64,000 bases of DNA from Typha latifolia. Its lineage: Eukaryota; Streptophyta; Magnoliopsida; Poales; Typhaceae. Shown piece after piece: positions 11,146 to 27,900 of the stretch. Below the pieces are notes generated by a model. The model was not told the origin of the DNA. It saw only the letters and a list, made by a program, of their open reading frames with translations, and did no database searches. The DNA lies in assembly GCA_019914945.1 (NCBI GenBank), contig CM034102.1, forward strand, positions 310,001-374,000, in the 5' to 3' direction. Both the position numbers and the translations under genes were made by a program. The stretch's first letter is position 1, and each line of letters opens with the position of its first letter.

Positions 11146-13656
11146 AAGTATTGGGTTTACCATCCCTTAGTGTAAATTAAGAGTTAGGTCTAAGAAATCG
11201 TGGTTTTTAAATATTTTTTTATTCTCTCAGGTGCTCTTAAGGGAGTTAGCTCTTCTCAGAGTCATAGGGACTATAAATCTATGGCTGAACTGAATCATCC
11301 CTGAAATATTTTTGTCCTATTTTGCTCAAAACCCACATTTGTGGATATGGACCTTATTTGAGATCGGCAAAGTGAAAGCAATTTAGATGACGATCTTGCA
11401 AATATGTACCTTGGGCCTTGGGGAAAAGTAAATTTTGAAAAGGGCATCCTTTTTTGCAACTGAAATCTGGAAAATATATATTATGTTCCTTTTTGGGAGC
11501 TAAAACTAGCTTTCCTGATGAATTCTTTTTGCAATTATTTCATTGATATTATCTTCAAGATAGTAGTCGCCAACAATTAGGTCTCAGGATAAGAAATATC
11601 CAAAGAATGGAAGGCTCCTCCTATGATCCTATCAAGTTCTTTTTTTATATGACATGATTGGAGTTTTTTTATTTTATCTTTAATATTTTATAAGACTCCC
11701 TCTCTCCTTTATAATTTATACACAGGTGGGCCTCCCACAAAAGAAAACAAATAACTTCCATACCGAATTCTTAACAATCTTGACTGTCTTATGAGGTGGA
11801 AACTATTAGGAGACAATAAATAATCCAATGTAGGATATGCAAATTAATTATGTTGTCAAGCAAAATTCTACCTCATGATAACTAATTTGGCATTTCTCGT
11901 CAAGTCATTAAGGGTATTTACATCAACAAAAAAAAAAAAAAATTCTCAGTTCTTAAAATTATAAAATTTTGATTCTTGCACACGTATCCTATGTAAATTG
12001 ATACTCAATTTCTAATAGCTCAATCTTATTATATACCAAAATTTAAAGAACTTTTTAATACAAATGGCTTGTATGACTATCCCATTGATAACTCATGCCA
12101 AATTTATTACATTCCCTTTATTTTATTTGGGATGGTGGGAAAATTTTTATGGGTTTTCAAGCCCGTTATCTTAGATAAACTATTTTAAAATGAAAATTAG
12201 GTCCCTACTTTAGTGGATTAATTCATTGAGTCATTTATTTCTCATGACATATTTCACAACATCTAACTTTCCAGCTCAGTTATACAGTTAACACACCATT
12301 ATTGTTACCTTTATACATATAGAAAAGCTATGTTTGGTTCTTTGACAAGCCAATGACAAGAGAGGCCATTAAAGAAAAAGGAAGAATTAATAGTAGAAAG
12401 TGATGAGCCATTGAGCCTACTCAGGAGCCCTCATTGTCTCTCTCTGTCTCTCTCTCTCTCACTCACTCATCTTATCCTCTTGTCTTATGCTGACATTGAG
12501 CAGGGTTGCACATGAACTATTTTTGTATGGGCATGGATTAAATAATATGAACAGCTTGATTCCCTCTGTTCGTTCTGTTGGTGGAATCTGGGGACGTTTT
12601 TGTACCAATTTTTTTGTATTGATTGAGCCAATGGATTTGGGAATTACTTCAAGATATCATCATCCTTTTGCTAGAACCCAAAAAATAAAAATAAAAAACT
12701 GGCGAGAGGATTGGATGGCGAGTGTGATGATTGGTGAATATATCGTGGTCGAATTGGATACGCCCTCCATTATTCATCAAAGATCTGGCACTGGAATGAG
12801 ATAGATGGATAAGGAAAGTAGTGGCACTTGTATCAATGCATCAATAGGAATAGGAATGGGTATGCTGTATGCAAACGGTGGAGATGGTGGTCATGAACAT
12901 GTCGATGTCGTGCGTTAAAGAATCCGAGGAAATGTATGAAAACTAACCTTTTTATTTAATTTTCCATTTCCTTTTTTTTTTAATGTTTGGTTTGAGGAAA
13001 TTTATGAAAAGTTAACAAAAAAATATATTTAAAGAGTCATTATGAAAAAGAATGATAATTTAGGGAGTAAAAAGAAAATTATCTCTTTTAAAAATTCTCC
13101 AAAAGAATCTCAGATTAAGTGAAAGGAAAAAAGAATAACACAGAGATCTCAAAATAAGATTTTTGTTACATCTAGAATGATGTCAAGTAGGCTTCGAAGG
13201 CCCAAAACTCCTGAGAGAAAATCAAACAGCATTGAGGAAGGCAAATATTTTCACTAGGCTTCTACTGCTTACAGTCTGGAAGGCAAAATATATGCACATT
13301 AATTTCATAGCCGGAATCTGCAAGGTTGTTTTCGTCACTGGAACCTGCAAACTTCCGATGCATAGTGGCAAGCTTTATCATTACAGTGGATTTCCCCCAA
13401 ATGTCCGTCTTCTAATAGGATCATTTAGTATGGAAGAAAATTATAGGACACTGGATCACTGGAACTCAAAACAGAGATTCATAAGCAACCCCACGAATTC
13501 AACGGTTCCAAGTTTTTCACAAGAATAATAACGAACGGGTTGACTGAAAATTTGTCCACACAATGAAACAAACAGTAGCAAAAGAACGAAATAAAAGAAG
13601 ATCGTCCAAACAAGAGAGAGATCGTTCCCTTTGACTTGAATCCTAGACTCATTTAA
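10532..13656. other. Intergenic, no gene recognised
   Basis: Convergent 3' flanks of the PAP and actin genes. The sequence is AT-rich with homopolymer tracts (about 11130-11145 poly-T, 11929-11942 poly-A), a short AT run near 11111-11130 and CT-rich sequence near 12437-12460. Plus-strand frames around 10851, 12487 and 13232 have no family similarity or conserved context, so no gene is called. Confidence 0.55.
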
Positions 13657-16143
<2,487 letters not shown>

Positions 16144-17770
16144 CTTCTAACTCTGTTAAACATTACCGATTTTAGATTTGACGAGAACTGAAGATAAAAG
16201 CTCATGCCATATGTATGAGAAAGTGCATGAGATATACTTGTGTAAGAGCAATCATTACGTTTATCAATAGCAATAGACCACCTGTGTTGCATGTTATTTC
16301 CAAATATAATGCTATCTATGAATTACTTGTCAAGTATACAACCAAAAGGATTTGATTTTCGGACACGATTGGAATCATTAGATGCACGCAATTAATGCAT
16401 GGGCCCACATTCACATTTTAGTAAAAACCTATCTGGTATAAATAGTCTTGAAATATTATAGTGTTTGACAAATTTGCCCTTCAATTGTTCTCTGCAAGGC
16501 GAGAAAATGAGACAGAAGAGTATCGTAAAATTTTGTGAAAAATACAGTGTTTACTAAAAATATTTATTCTGATGGTCTTTTTTTGAAAATATATTTGACA
16601 AGGAATTCAATATGTAAATATGAAGAGGATAAAAAATGAAGAGAGGGAGAGTGTTTGTTTCATTTGAGTTCTTGATAGCCTCAAGAACAAAGATTTCTCA
16701 CACAAGACCAAGAAAGAAAACCAGTTTTCAGGTAACAGGATGAATAAACAGATTCCTCCATGTATCACTTAAATGCAACAGGTATACATCTTAAAACCAC
16801 AATATGATGGCAGAATTTTCTTAGATGATCGATCCTTGATATGTCAAAGAAAATGTTTCAATGGATACAAAGACTCAAACTTCCAGCTAATCAATCTTAA
16901 AAGTGCAGGGGATTTGGCATTTAATGAACAAGAAAGACTCCTCCATTACTCCCAGATCAAACAAATCCTGCAATGAATTTCCATCAACTCAAGCTGCATA
17001 ATCACATCAATGTCACTATTGAAAAAAAAAGGAATAGGAAAGAACTAGATTTCACATCTCAGGGAACAAAAATGTTTCTCATTTCCTATGTTCCAATTGC
17101 AAGCCAAGTATAAGGCTGAATCAAATCACGTGATACAACAAGAAAAGTCACTAGTAGATTCAGATAAACAGAAATCTCACATGAATCAAATCAACACTTG
17201 GCGTGACGAATCAATGCGATGAGAAACAGATGCTGAATTAGATCGACCCCATCATCAAAGATCAAACTTATTAACGCAACATATTCCCGTGATATTTTTA
17301 TAAGACAGATAAAGTGATCTTCGAGCTCTTCGAGCCCACGACAAACAGATGAACAATAAAAGTCCTTCACACACCAATCAATAATGACAAGTATACATAT
17401 CAAACACACGACCATGCGACAATTAACCATTTCCTAGATGACTGACCCACCCAACGCCGACTAGTGTGCAGATCCACCAAACGAGAGTTAAAAAAATAAT
17501 CCAAACGACGATCTAATGAAAAAAAAGGCAGATAAATTGGCAAACAATTTAACAGTAGATCACAAAAGGACATGCAGGTCACAAGTAAATGAATCGGAAC
17601 AAAAAATTCAAGGACAAAGGCATTGCATCTCTCACGCTTCGTTCACGAAGAAACTGCAGCACGAAGATTAAATCTTTAGCTCAAAGATGCAATCGGGAGA
17701 TGCCAAAAGGACACAATGCGATCAGATCCAACTCCAAATCTAAATCCACGAGATGAGACTAGAGCATTAC

Positions 17771-17880
17771 CAAATCTAGAAGGAGAAGGATGAATCGATC
17801 TGGGTATGGTTTCAAGTTGTGCAATTCCGACCGCTATGTGGAGCCCACCAACCTATCTCTCTCTTTCTCTCTCTTTTCCG
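17771..17880 (-). other. Probable actin 5' leader exon (1.6 kb leader intron downstream)
   Basis: Plant actin genes usually carry an intron in the leader about 10 nt before the ATG. Here an acceptor (AG at 16154-16153) sits 9 nt upstream of the actin ATG. A matching donor GTAATG is seen on the minus strand just below 17771, preceded by a purine/CT-rich leader-like stretch. The implied intron is 16153-17770 (1618 bp) and contains no conserved coding sequence. The 5' edge at about 17880 is only a guess. Confidence 0.45.
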
Positions 17881-18835
17881 ATTCCATTGTAGGGTTTGAA
17901 GCAGAAATAAATGGGACGAAACTCGAAAGGGCCGCAGGGACGACGGCTCGCGGACGCCCGCTTCAAGCGCCGCACAAAGTTGAGCTAGCGGATGCCCGCT
18001 TCTCCCGCAGACCCGGTTCTGTGTTCGGGTTTGGATCCAATTTTGTTCAGTTTCGGGTTCGGGTTGGGTTGTTTAATTATATTTTGCTCCCCTAATATCG
18101 CTTTAACCCTTGAATTATAAAAGCGTACATCTATTATCTTTATAGTATCTAAAGTGTAGTACTTGGCAGCACAAAGGGTAAGTAGTGTAACATATTATAT
18201 AATTCTATCATACTTCTTAATAACATAATCTGGACTCAGCCTACTATTCTAAAATTAATATAAACTAAATAAAAATTATACATAATTCAGGGGCAGATTG
18301 TATGATTTTATAGTTGAGGGGATAAAATAATACCGAGTCAAAGCATCTATTTTGACCAGGTTTCCCAAAGTCATTGATTTGAAATTTATAATGGAATCTG
18401 CAAGTAACTAAATATTGTGGACATTTCATTGGAAGTTCATATGGAATGGCTATAAATGCTTCTAAAATTTGGAAGGCATGATACACCTGCTATATTTTTC
18501 TTTTAACTCCTTTAAACATTGAAATACCAGCAAACACTCTCCCAAGTGCTGTTACCTTTCTGATGCAGCTGTACCCACAAAAAAAAAAGGATTACTTAGG
18601 AAAACTTATGGAAAAAAATATAGACGGCTACAGAGTGCCTGCAAAATTTAAGACTGATCTAGTCCTAAATATCGGCTGACATTAAGGATGACAAAGAAGA
18701 GATCAAGCAATCCTCCGCTGCGCTTTACAATTGCTGTGTAACTAACTGCATTACTGCAATACTCCAACTACTACTCATTACTGCTACAAAAGAATACATC
18801 TCTCATCCTTCTCATATCTAGTTATTTTCCCTCTA
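17881..18835. other. Spacer between actin promoter and ALKBH10-like 3' end
   Basis: Contains the probable actin promoter (CT-rich near 17855-17880, GC-rich near 17930-18010) and the 3' flank of the oxygenase gene. No coding content recognised. Confidence 0.5.
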
Positions 18836-21800
18836 TTAAACAGCAGTAGGCACAGACTTGCTAGCCGCCACCTTAAGAGCACCAGAGTGCTCCTTAGCAG
18901 CCGTCCTTTTTCCAGCACTGTCGCTGTTGTTTGGACTCCCATTACACTCGGGTCTGAGTCTCATCTCATCTGAGATATCAGTTGTCTCTCCGGGGGAGTT
19001 AGGTTCACCCGACGAGGGAGACACTGGCAGCTGTTGAACTGTTGTTGGTTGGCAGCTCCCACTTGGGGGCAGGAAGACTCCGGTGCCAGGAAAGGGGAGG
19101 CGTGGTGCGAAGTGTCGTGGATGAGCTCCGATCGCCCAGCCAGTTGGGGAGTTTGGTGTCGGGACAGGTATAGGAAAAGGCACCGTTGCAGTGGCTACGA
19201 GGGTTGGAGAGACAAAGAGTGGTTGCTGAGGATGGATAGACGGGGCTGGCAGGACACCAGTAGTGAGGTTGACTCCATAGTTCTTTGAGCCTGATGGATG
19301 ACCTGAGACAATCACAGGCGCAATCCAAGGTGAAGATGGAGGTGCGACAATGGAAGTCTGACGCAAATCTTCCGAGAATGTATTATTCTTTGGTTGTGAC
19401 TTTCCAAAAGTTAGCAGTATACGCTGCTTGAGTAGGGAGGGGATGGCATGCTTGGCTAGATCTGCACTTTTACCCTGCAACACAAGAAGAGCCCTGAAAT
19501 GGATGAAGAAGACAGGATATGTTAGAATGCTCAGACAGAGGAAAGATCTGAAGATTGATTCATCACTAAAGCAAATCTGACTGCAAGAAATATTCTGTTA
19601 CATGACAAATATTTTCTGTCATGAGATTTTTAGTGTGTCTATGGTTGTTAATTCCATACTGAAATAAAAGAAATGCAATACATGATATGTCAAGCTCATC
19701 AAATTCTTGAGATACCTAATATCCCAGAAGCATGTTGAAATTTGAAAATATACTAAGCAAGCATTGTTTATAATACAACTTATTTTAAGAAATAGTATAA
19801 TGAGTTATCCACATCAGTGACCTATAGGGCTGCGTTTGCATTACATAAAAGTTCTTAGGTGTGCCCCATACGACTCTAGAAAATTACTGGCAGAAATTTA
19901 GTTCCTGATGATTGATTAACATCTACCAGATGAGACACAGTAAGCATTCTTCAATGCACTATGCACATGCTTTTTCCACTTCTATTTTTGTTTATGTCTT
20001 TAACCAAACTCTAGATGGTCTTGCCTAGCTGACACTTCTTGGTAGAATTGCTAACAAACAATTAGATAGCTAACCATTAATTAACATAATCACATAGGGC
20101 TAAAAAGTAAAGCTGGCCAAACCAATCCAGTAGTTCGATGCAGCAGTCAGCAAAACAGAAGATTAGACCTTGTTTTCTTGCATACAAACAAACAGCAAGC
20201 AGCATACTGATTGTTTACTTAAATCAGCTTTCACTAAACATAAATCAATTTTTGCAGAAATGAACATGAAACCCTTAGAAAGAAAATAATAATAATAAAA
20301 AAAATTGAAAAAGAAAAAAATACTGACCAGTATGTACAGGGAATGTTTCTCTCAAACTGTAGTTATTGTACAGGATATGATCATATATATAGGTGAAAAA
20401 GAAAATGTACCCCATTGGCAGAGATAACTTGAGAGAGCCTCTGTAATCTCCTGGGTGATCTATCACTATTGCTCGTCCAAAGACCATGTCGCAATTGGTC
20501 AAACATAATGTACAAACAGGCCTACCATACCAAGTTGGCCACATATGAGGATGAGAGTGATCCCCCTAAATATGAGAACACAAAATCAAATCAGGCTGTA
20601 TTCCAAGCTTCTCATAACAATCCTAAATGTTGAAAGAGCTAATCACCTCATTAAAGAAGTCAATAATACAATAATCCGGTTTGACTGGTAAAATTTGCAG
20701 TTGAACCAAGCGATCAAGCATATCCCACATTAAGTTAGGAATGGCTTCCACCTTCCGCTCTATAATTTATGGGTTTAAGGTCCATGGAATTTTTTCACCA
20801 AAAAACTGCAATGAGTGTATAGTACAAGCAACTTCCCTAGAGGATGGTTAACATACCTCTAGATGTATCACATCTATTTTCATCTTCAGGAGGTCCATCA
20901 AAAATGGGAATGCCCAACTGAATTATTTCTCTTCCATGACCCCTCATTGGCCTTTTCATTGTCACAATTGTCTGCCCTGCTTTCATCATGAAAATGAAAA
21001 GTAGAAAAAGAACTTGAATTTGATTTATTGAAGAAAATTCATTCGACCAATTAAAAATTGCAACAGGAGGGCATCCAAACAGTTTAATCTGACATATTTG
21101 GAAACAAAGCAGACATCATTCGTCAAAGGTCAAAGACAATAGGAAACTATACAGCAAAAATATGTATGTGCATCTTAACCACAAGAAATAGCTCAAAACA
21201 ATTTAGAGTCACAATGAAAGCATATTTTGAATCACCAGAGAACAGGTGGCACCGGATCATATATACAAGGCAGATGACACATCAATAGCTGACTTACCTT
21301 GAAAATCTCCTTGATGACCAGTAGCTCTCATTTCGTTTGCCCATGAAAGAAGCCTGTTCAACTCCGTTATATCCACTAATTCCTCATAGAGCTTAAGCCC
21401 TTCAACAACATTAACCTACAGCAGTAAATTTATGCTAAGATTAAGAAACAGCATAAGATAGATAATGCTGTCTTACATAGAAAACCATCTATTTTTGATA
21501 TTTGAGTTGTGTTCCTCGAATGACATGAGACAAACATACCATCTTGCCATCATTTAATTCGTTAGCCACAAGATCTTTGGGAGTGGGGATTTGTTTCTTG
21601 TTTCCATCTGAATCTGAATTCATATCATCACTAACTTGAGGAATAGAATCGCTGCTACCCTCTAGATAATAAATATATTAGAAGAAAAATAAGTCAATAA
21701 TTAAAGTATAACCTTTTTTAAACAACTAAGATGACCAAAATGACAGGAATGCTATCAATAAGTTGCAGATCTTGTCAAATATATGTCTCAGTCGAGAGAA

Positions 21801-22375
21801 GAAAATGATAAAGAGCATGATAACACACCCAGCACATAGAAGAAAACAGAATACCAAACTATGCAAAATAAAGGGTGCAACTGTTGCACAACCTTATGAC
21901 TGTTCTCAACACAACTTGCAACACCTTCCTGTCACCGTAGAAAAGAGTGCTAGTGGTTTACAAAGTAAAGATCATAATCAACCACCAATGAACTAGATCA
22001 AGAAGTAAGTTGTCATAATTTGTGAGTGATTGCTTACCAGTAAGCTTTGACAAAATTTAGTTAGTATAATAAGCTTAAAGCTATATGTCCTATTCATGAA
22101 AACAAAAATCTATACTAGCTTGTTTGGTCCATCTAAAATAATGTGAATGTTCAAAACATTATCTGCATTTGATTTTTCTCGAAATATAAAGCCAGTTTTT
22201 CAGAACTCAGAAGAGAAAAAATCACTGTACCATCTAAAACTTCAAACTTCTAACTGAACTGCACTTATAAGATGGAGGGCTTCTGTGATAAGAATTAGCA
22301 GAAGACCTCAATGGTTCATGCATCTATCACTTCTAATAAATTCAGAACAATGTAAAGCATAAACCTCACAAGTTG

Positions 22376-22428
<53 letters not shown>

Positions 22429-23803
22429 GAAGGACAAGGCAGATAATGTATACTTCACCAACATCCCTTAATAGATTGAAAATTGGTACGGGAACCAACC
22501 TATTCATCATTTGGAGCAGAATAAGGATTGAACCGGAAGAGCAGGAAAAACTAATAAGAATTTTGAGGTGAATGGAAAAGGAATGCAGAATGAGTATTTT
22601 ACAGATTTTGCAATAGGTAGTAGGGAACAAGTTATTTAGAACTTAAAATTGATATAAATTAAAAGACAGATTTTTACAAACAAAAGACAAATTGCTTTTG
22701 CAGCAAAGTTTTATGATAAGATACACTAAAAGAGTACCAATATACCATATTACCATTGAATACAAGATCACAGACAACAGATAAATCCAAATGTTGAGCA
22801 GTAAATTGATAATGTCATTTGTAGCTAACCAAGATTATGTTAACTAAAATGTGATTTTGATGACAAAGCCTTCAAAATGCATCCAAACTGATGGTAAACC
22901 ACCAGAAACAGAACTTTCTATAAAATACCATTAAGTTGATAGTAGATGAGGTATCAACATCATACCTCTGAGGCTTGGTGCTTCTTTACCATCCATAACA
23001 GCAGTCTCGAACTTACTGCACTCAGTTGCAACAAAGTTTTCTCCTCCTTTTGGTCTATCATTTGCATCAGAGCTAGGAATCTCACAGCCTGCATTTGACA
23101 ATGTGTTAGCCAATAGTATCATCCTGATCATTCCACAAGTTCAGTCCACAAAAATTGCATACTATCAGCACATCACCAAGATTATTGACATTAATTATGT
23201 TTAAAACAGCAATAGTGTCAAATAATGATCTTTTGGCGACTTATCAGACGCAGTATTATCTGAAACGTAGCAAAAAACTACAACATGTAATACATTATGA
23301 AACTAATTTAAGAAACACCTTTAGGGTAAGATAGAAACAACAAAGGGGACAACTTAGTAGGGAATTTATCCATTCTCACCCTTCTTCTCCAGAACAGAAT
23401 CCGATGAACTCTTCCCATCCGCATTACGGATGGAAGAAGCCAAGGCCAGCGAACCGTGGCTTCCATGGCGATACCCGAACCCTGCCCTCCTCCCATCCTT
23501 CCCCTTAGGCCCATCAAAATGCCTCTGCTGCCGCCTCCACCCGATCTGCTGCAGGGCGAACGCGACCTCGGAGACCGGGAAAAACTGCTGCAGGTGGAGC
23601 ACCGGCGTCCAGTGGCACCGCCTCTGGTGGACGCACGCTGCCAAGTGATCATACTCCCCGGGCTCGCCAATCGCCAGGAGGTGGCCGAGGAGCTGATCGA
23701 TGATCGCGTTCGCCGCCGCGAACTCGCCTCTCAGCCACGTGATGAACCCATCTCTCTCGTCAAACAAAGCTCCGCCGCCGCCTCCAACCAACGCCGCCGC
23801 CAT
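18836..23803 (-). CDS. ALKBH10-family 2-oxoglutarate/Fe(II) oxygenase-like protein, 610 aa
   Basis: Member of the plant ALKBH10 family; the Arabidopsis member ALKBH10B is an mRNA m6A demethylase that affects flowering time. Exons in transcript order: 23803-23380, 23088-22966, 21661-21540, 21415-21298, 20976-20857, 20759-20647, 20565-20411, 19493-18836, all GT-AG, 610 codons plus TAA. The N terminus has the family block [20 protein letters not shown]. The catalytic-core region includes [16 protein letters not shown] (about 330-345), GRPVCTLCL, a likely distal His in LAKHAIPS (His407) and KQRILLTF (Arg416), which fits the 2-oxoglutarate-binding Arg. The C-terminal ~170 residues are Pro/Ser-rich and look disordered, as in this family. 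The usual HxD/HxE is not visible at its expected place (see findings), so catalytic activity is uncertain. It is probably closer to the AT2G48080-type paralogue than to ALKBH10B. Confidence 0.87.
22377..22427. repeat. (AT)n microsatellite inside an ALKBH10-like intron
   Basis: About 25 AT units, in the 1.3 kb intron between exons 2 and 3 of the minus-strand oxygenase gene. Confidence 0.9.
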
Positions 23804-24988
23804 TGCCCGAGCACTGCCTAATCCGAACTCATCACTCCAGATGCTATCAATGTGAGTTGGAATTGCGGATGCTTGAATCGATCGGGATAAGAATGGATCG
23901 AATAAAGATGGAAGAAGGCCAGCAGTGATCGGATCTAAGGTTTCTAGAGAGAGAAAGAGGAGTGCGGTGGATTGCGGGGCACGCTTCTACCGGCGGTGTT
24001 GATATGAGAGAGTGAGACGGATCTTGGAGGGAAGATTCGCGGAGATGAGAGGTTGGTGGGGGTACAGACGGATGCACACAGAATTTTATGCGGACGCAAG
24101 AGAGATAGATCAGATGGACGGTTGAGAAGCGAGTGACGGAATCAACGGACGGTGGATTGGAAATTTATATAGTCCGTTGGGCCGAAGTGGGCCTATAAGG
24201 GGCCGTTACGGATAGCGGCTGCTGCGGGCCTCACGAGTTCCTCACGGTAGTTGAGAAACGCATTTCTTTATATACATATAAATAAAGTGAAATGGGTATG
24301 TATTCAGGAGATTGTATGCCTTTTAAGTTTTTATATCAGTATAATTGGGGTATTTTTCATATAATTCTATTTCATTAAAAAATATAAAAAATTTACCTCT
24401 AATATAAGATATAGATGCACTTACTTTTTAAAAATCTTAATTTATTATTAAAATTTAAGATGGTGTTTAATTTGTACATAAAATAATATTTATAATTAAA
24501 TACTTGTTTATACATATTTTAGTTCAAACTTTATATAAGTTATATAATAATTTTATACATAAAATTTTATCATAGATAAAAGAGTGGGATAAAATGATGC
24601 ACGTCTAAACAAGATTTTTATAATTAACATACTTATTTATATTTTAGTAAATAAAAAAATAAATTTTTACATAATTTATTTAATATAATTATGTATACTT
24701 TACAGTCAAATAATAAATAATAAATATTTTAAATTTATATTTAAAATATGTGCATAAAATTATCTTTAAAAATTCTTATTCACGAACCAATCAACGCCTT
24801 AGAATTTTTTGTTCAAATGGACTAGCAGAATTTACCGTCAGCGCTAATTAAGCCGGAAGTCGGACTCGCTCGAGTTTTCGTAACGGACGAAACCGTTCAC
24901 CAACTGAAAAGAGAGAAGAGAAAGGAGAGAAGAAAAGAGAAGTCCACTTTAACTACTACGGTACTATCTCTCTCTCTCTCCCCCTCTC
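23804..24988. other. Intergenic region between divergent ALKBH10-like and ASB genes
   Basis: The left 350 bp is GC-richer and should hold the promoter and leader of the minus-strand oxygenase. The part from about 24260 to 24790 is very AT-rich with no genes. The last ~90 bp before the ASB start is GA-rich, then CT-rich (24966-24985), a leader-like composition. No TATA box could be assigned with confidence. Confidence 0.5.
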
Positions 24989-27900
24989 ATGGCCTCTCTT
25001 CTCCAATCTCTGTTCCCAAAAGTCCAATTCGACCCAAGAACCCTAACCTCGCACCCGCTTCATTTTCGATCTCAGACCACCTTCTCCGCTGTTTGGGAAA
25101 CGCCAAGTATGACGCGATCTGTTTCCGTTCAAAGATCACTCCTTTTTAGCGTTTTAGATTCTTGGTATAAGTTTGCGGCTCTTGGGATGGACTCTTTGAT
25201 TTCGCGTTCTTTTGGACTATGGAGATGGACAAAGGACTTCTCTTTTTCTCCAATTTCTTCCCTTTTCTGGGCCCTGATTCTTTCTTGCAGTGCTCTGTGG
25301 GTCATTTTAGATTGAATTGTGCTCTAATGGTGATAAATAAGATACTAATTTCCCATTTTTAATTCGCTTTTTTTTTCAGATTTCTCGAAATTAAGAAATG
25401 GAGCTGGAGCAATTAGGAGGCAAAATTTGATTGCTCCAATAGAAGCTGCGGCAGTAAATGGAGGGAGTATTATTGATGGGGAAAAAAAGGATTCAAAAGC
25501 GATCATTGTTATTGATAACTATGATAGCTTTACTTACAATTTATGCCAGGTATTGTTTAATTTTAAAGTTAGTAGACATTCACTTAAAAGATCGTGTCTT
25601 TAATGTCCTTGTGTTTCCAAAGTTCTCTTTCTTTCTTTCTGTTTCCCTATCGTCTTTTCTTCCCTTATCTCTTGCTAGTATTATTATTTTCATCAGTATT
25701 GCTTTTTCAGTGTAAACAGATTGCAGATTGCAACAACCTTGTTTTATTTCAGACTTTCTTCAAACATTTCCTTTCTCGATAAAGTGATAATATAAAAAAG
25801 AATCCAAAATCATGTCAGGTAATTACGTTAGCTAAGTTCATGTTACTGACACTGGACAACTATTTCAGTTCAAGATATATTTATATTAATGTTTGCCGGT
25901 TGAGTGCTATTTTTTTAAGATGACAAAAGATTGATTGATTCTGTTCAAACATGGAACTTGAAATCTAAAGTTAATGAAAATTTAGAAAGGTCGGTTTAAT
26001 CTTAGTGCCTACTCATATTACAATGCTTCTGGTTCAGTGCTCCATATTGATGTCTTTAAGACTCAATACTGGCTCTTTAATTCCTAGCTATCCTGGAAAT
26101 TAAATTTATATATCTATTTGAACTTGTTCACCATTCGGCAGTATATTCCTAGGCATTATGTGAGCTCTAGCTATGTTGTGCCATTGTAGAGACTACAGAT
26201 AATGTCTAGTTGTGAATCAACTGCCGAATAGCTATAATATGAGTCAATATTACTTAAACACATCTGTTTGTCAGTGCAGTATATTGGAGAGCTGGGAGCC
26301 AGATTTGAGGTGCATCGTAACGATGAAATCACTGTAGAGGAAATCAAAATGTTAGTAACTGTGCCATCATGAATTATTTCATAGGTTGGTTTGTTTATGT
26401 ACTTATCAATAATAGCACAAAGTTACTTTATATAGCTGATGGTTATTCACTTGATTTTACAGGAGGCATCCTAGAGGGATCCTTATCTCCCCAGGGCCTG
26501 GTGAGTGCCTTTGAGTTTTGATAATTGTTGTCTATAATATTCCATGAATATTGATTCTGCCGCCATCTTGTAAAGGTATGCCTCAAGATTCAGGGATCTC
26601 CTTACAAACTGTTCTGGAGCTCGGCCCTTCCATACCTTTGTTTGGAGTTTGTATGGGCTTGCAGTGCATTGGAGAGGCTTTTGGAGGTTGATTCTTGAAT
26701 ATGATAATATTTTTGTATCTCAGTTTCTTACAAAATTACATTCCTATTGATCTGCAGGGAAAATTGTACGGTCTCCTTTTGGTGTTGTACATGGGAAAAG
26801 CTCCCTTGTCTATTATGATGAAAATTTAGATGGCACTCTATTCTCTGGTTTACCAAAGTAAGGTCGCATGCAGATTTATATGAGATCGTTTCTATTTTTT
26901 TGTTTTTGTTTTTGTTATAACAGTTTTTGGTTCTTGCTAGTGCATATTCTGTGCCTCTATGGTGCATTCTTACTTTTAAATTTTGACTAAGATATTGTAT
27001 CTCTTATACTGTTTGAAAAGGTAAGCATATAAAGATCATCATCCAAGTTCCAAAATGCTTCTTTCTAGCTATAATGATCCTGCTGAAATTTGCTACTCTG
27101 ATGTAATCTTTTTTTGGTTGCCTCTTGCTGGTATTCGTTTGCCTGCAAATGAAACTATAAAATCCAGTCTCACATATTATATAGTGCTGAGTTTCTTGTA
27201 ATCTCCCAAATATGGATCATCAGATGGTTTCTCAGTGGCTCAGTGCAACCAGATAGATGCAACATTGTGGTGTAGTGGTGGTAATTGCTTTCATAGTCAC
27301 TTTATAACATTTGGTAAATGCTTGCGTTAAGAAAAGATGCAGCGGAGGACTAATTGCAAGAAAGCCATCAGACTTGACCTCATGGAATATGAAATATACT
27401 AGATTTGACCTCATGGAATATGAAATATTTCTTTTCTATGTTTTCTTTTGTTGTGGGGAAACTCGGGAGGAGTGGGAGAGAAGTGATTTGGTTTCCTGAG
27501 CATCTGATTTAAGCAATGAAGTTTTCAATATTTTCATGTTGTCAAACAAAAATGATTGTAAAATCTAAAGCTACCTAAAATCTTCTTTCTTGTCTATGCC
27601 TACTCCTGTCGAGCTCATAAATGTTTGAATACGCCTTATTCCAAACCAACAGTTTTGAAATTAGGTTCAGGATCTTTTTCTGTTTACCAATTTAAATGAA
27701 GATGCCTGTTTGATCTGAAAGCAGCCAACTTCCATCTCTCATGCACTACTTTTGTTATGACTATTTTGCAGCCCATTCCAAGCTGCCAGGTATCATAGCC
27801 TTGTTATCGAAAAAGATTCTTTTCCTACTGAAGTCCTTGAGGTTGTAGCATGGACAGATGATGGACTAATTATGGCTGCTCGACATAGGAAATATACACA

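Noticed and set aside
12487..12804. 105-codon frame in the PAP-actin spacer
   Set aside because: No recognisable motif, AT-biased composition and no promoter or splice context.
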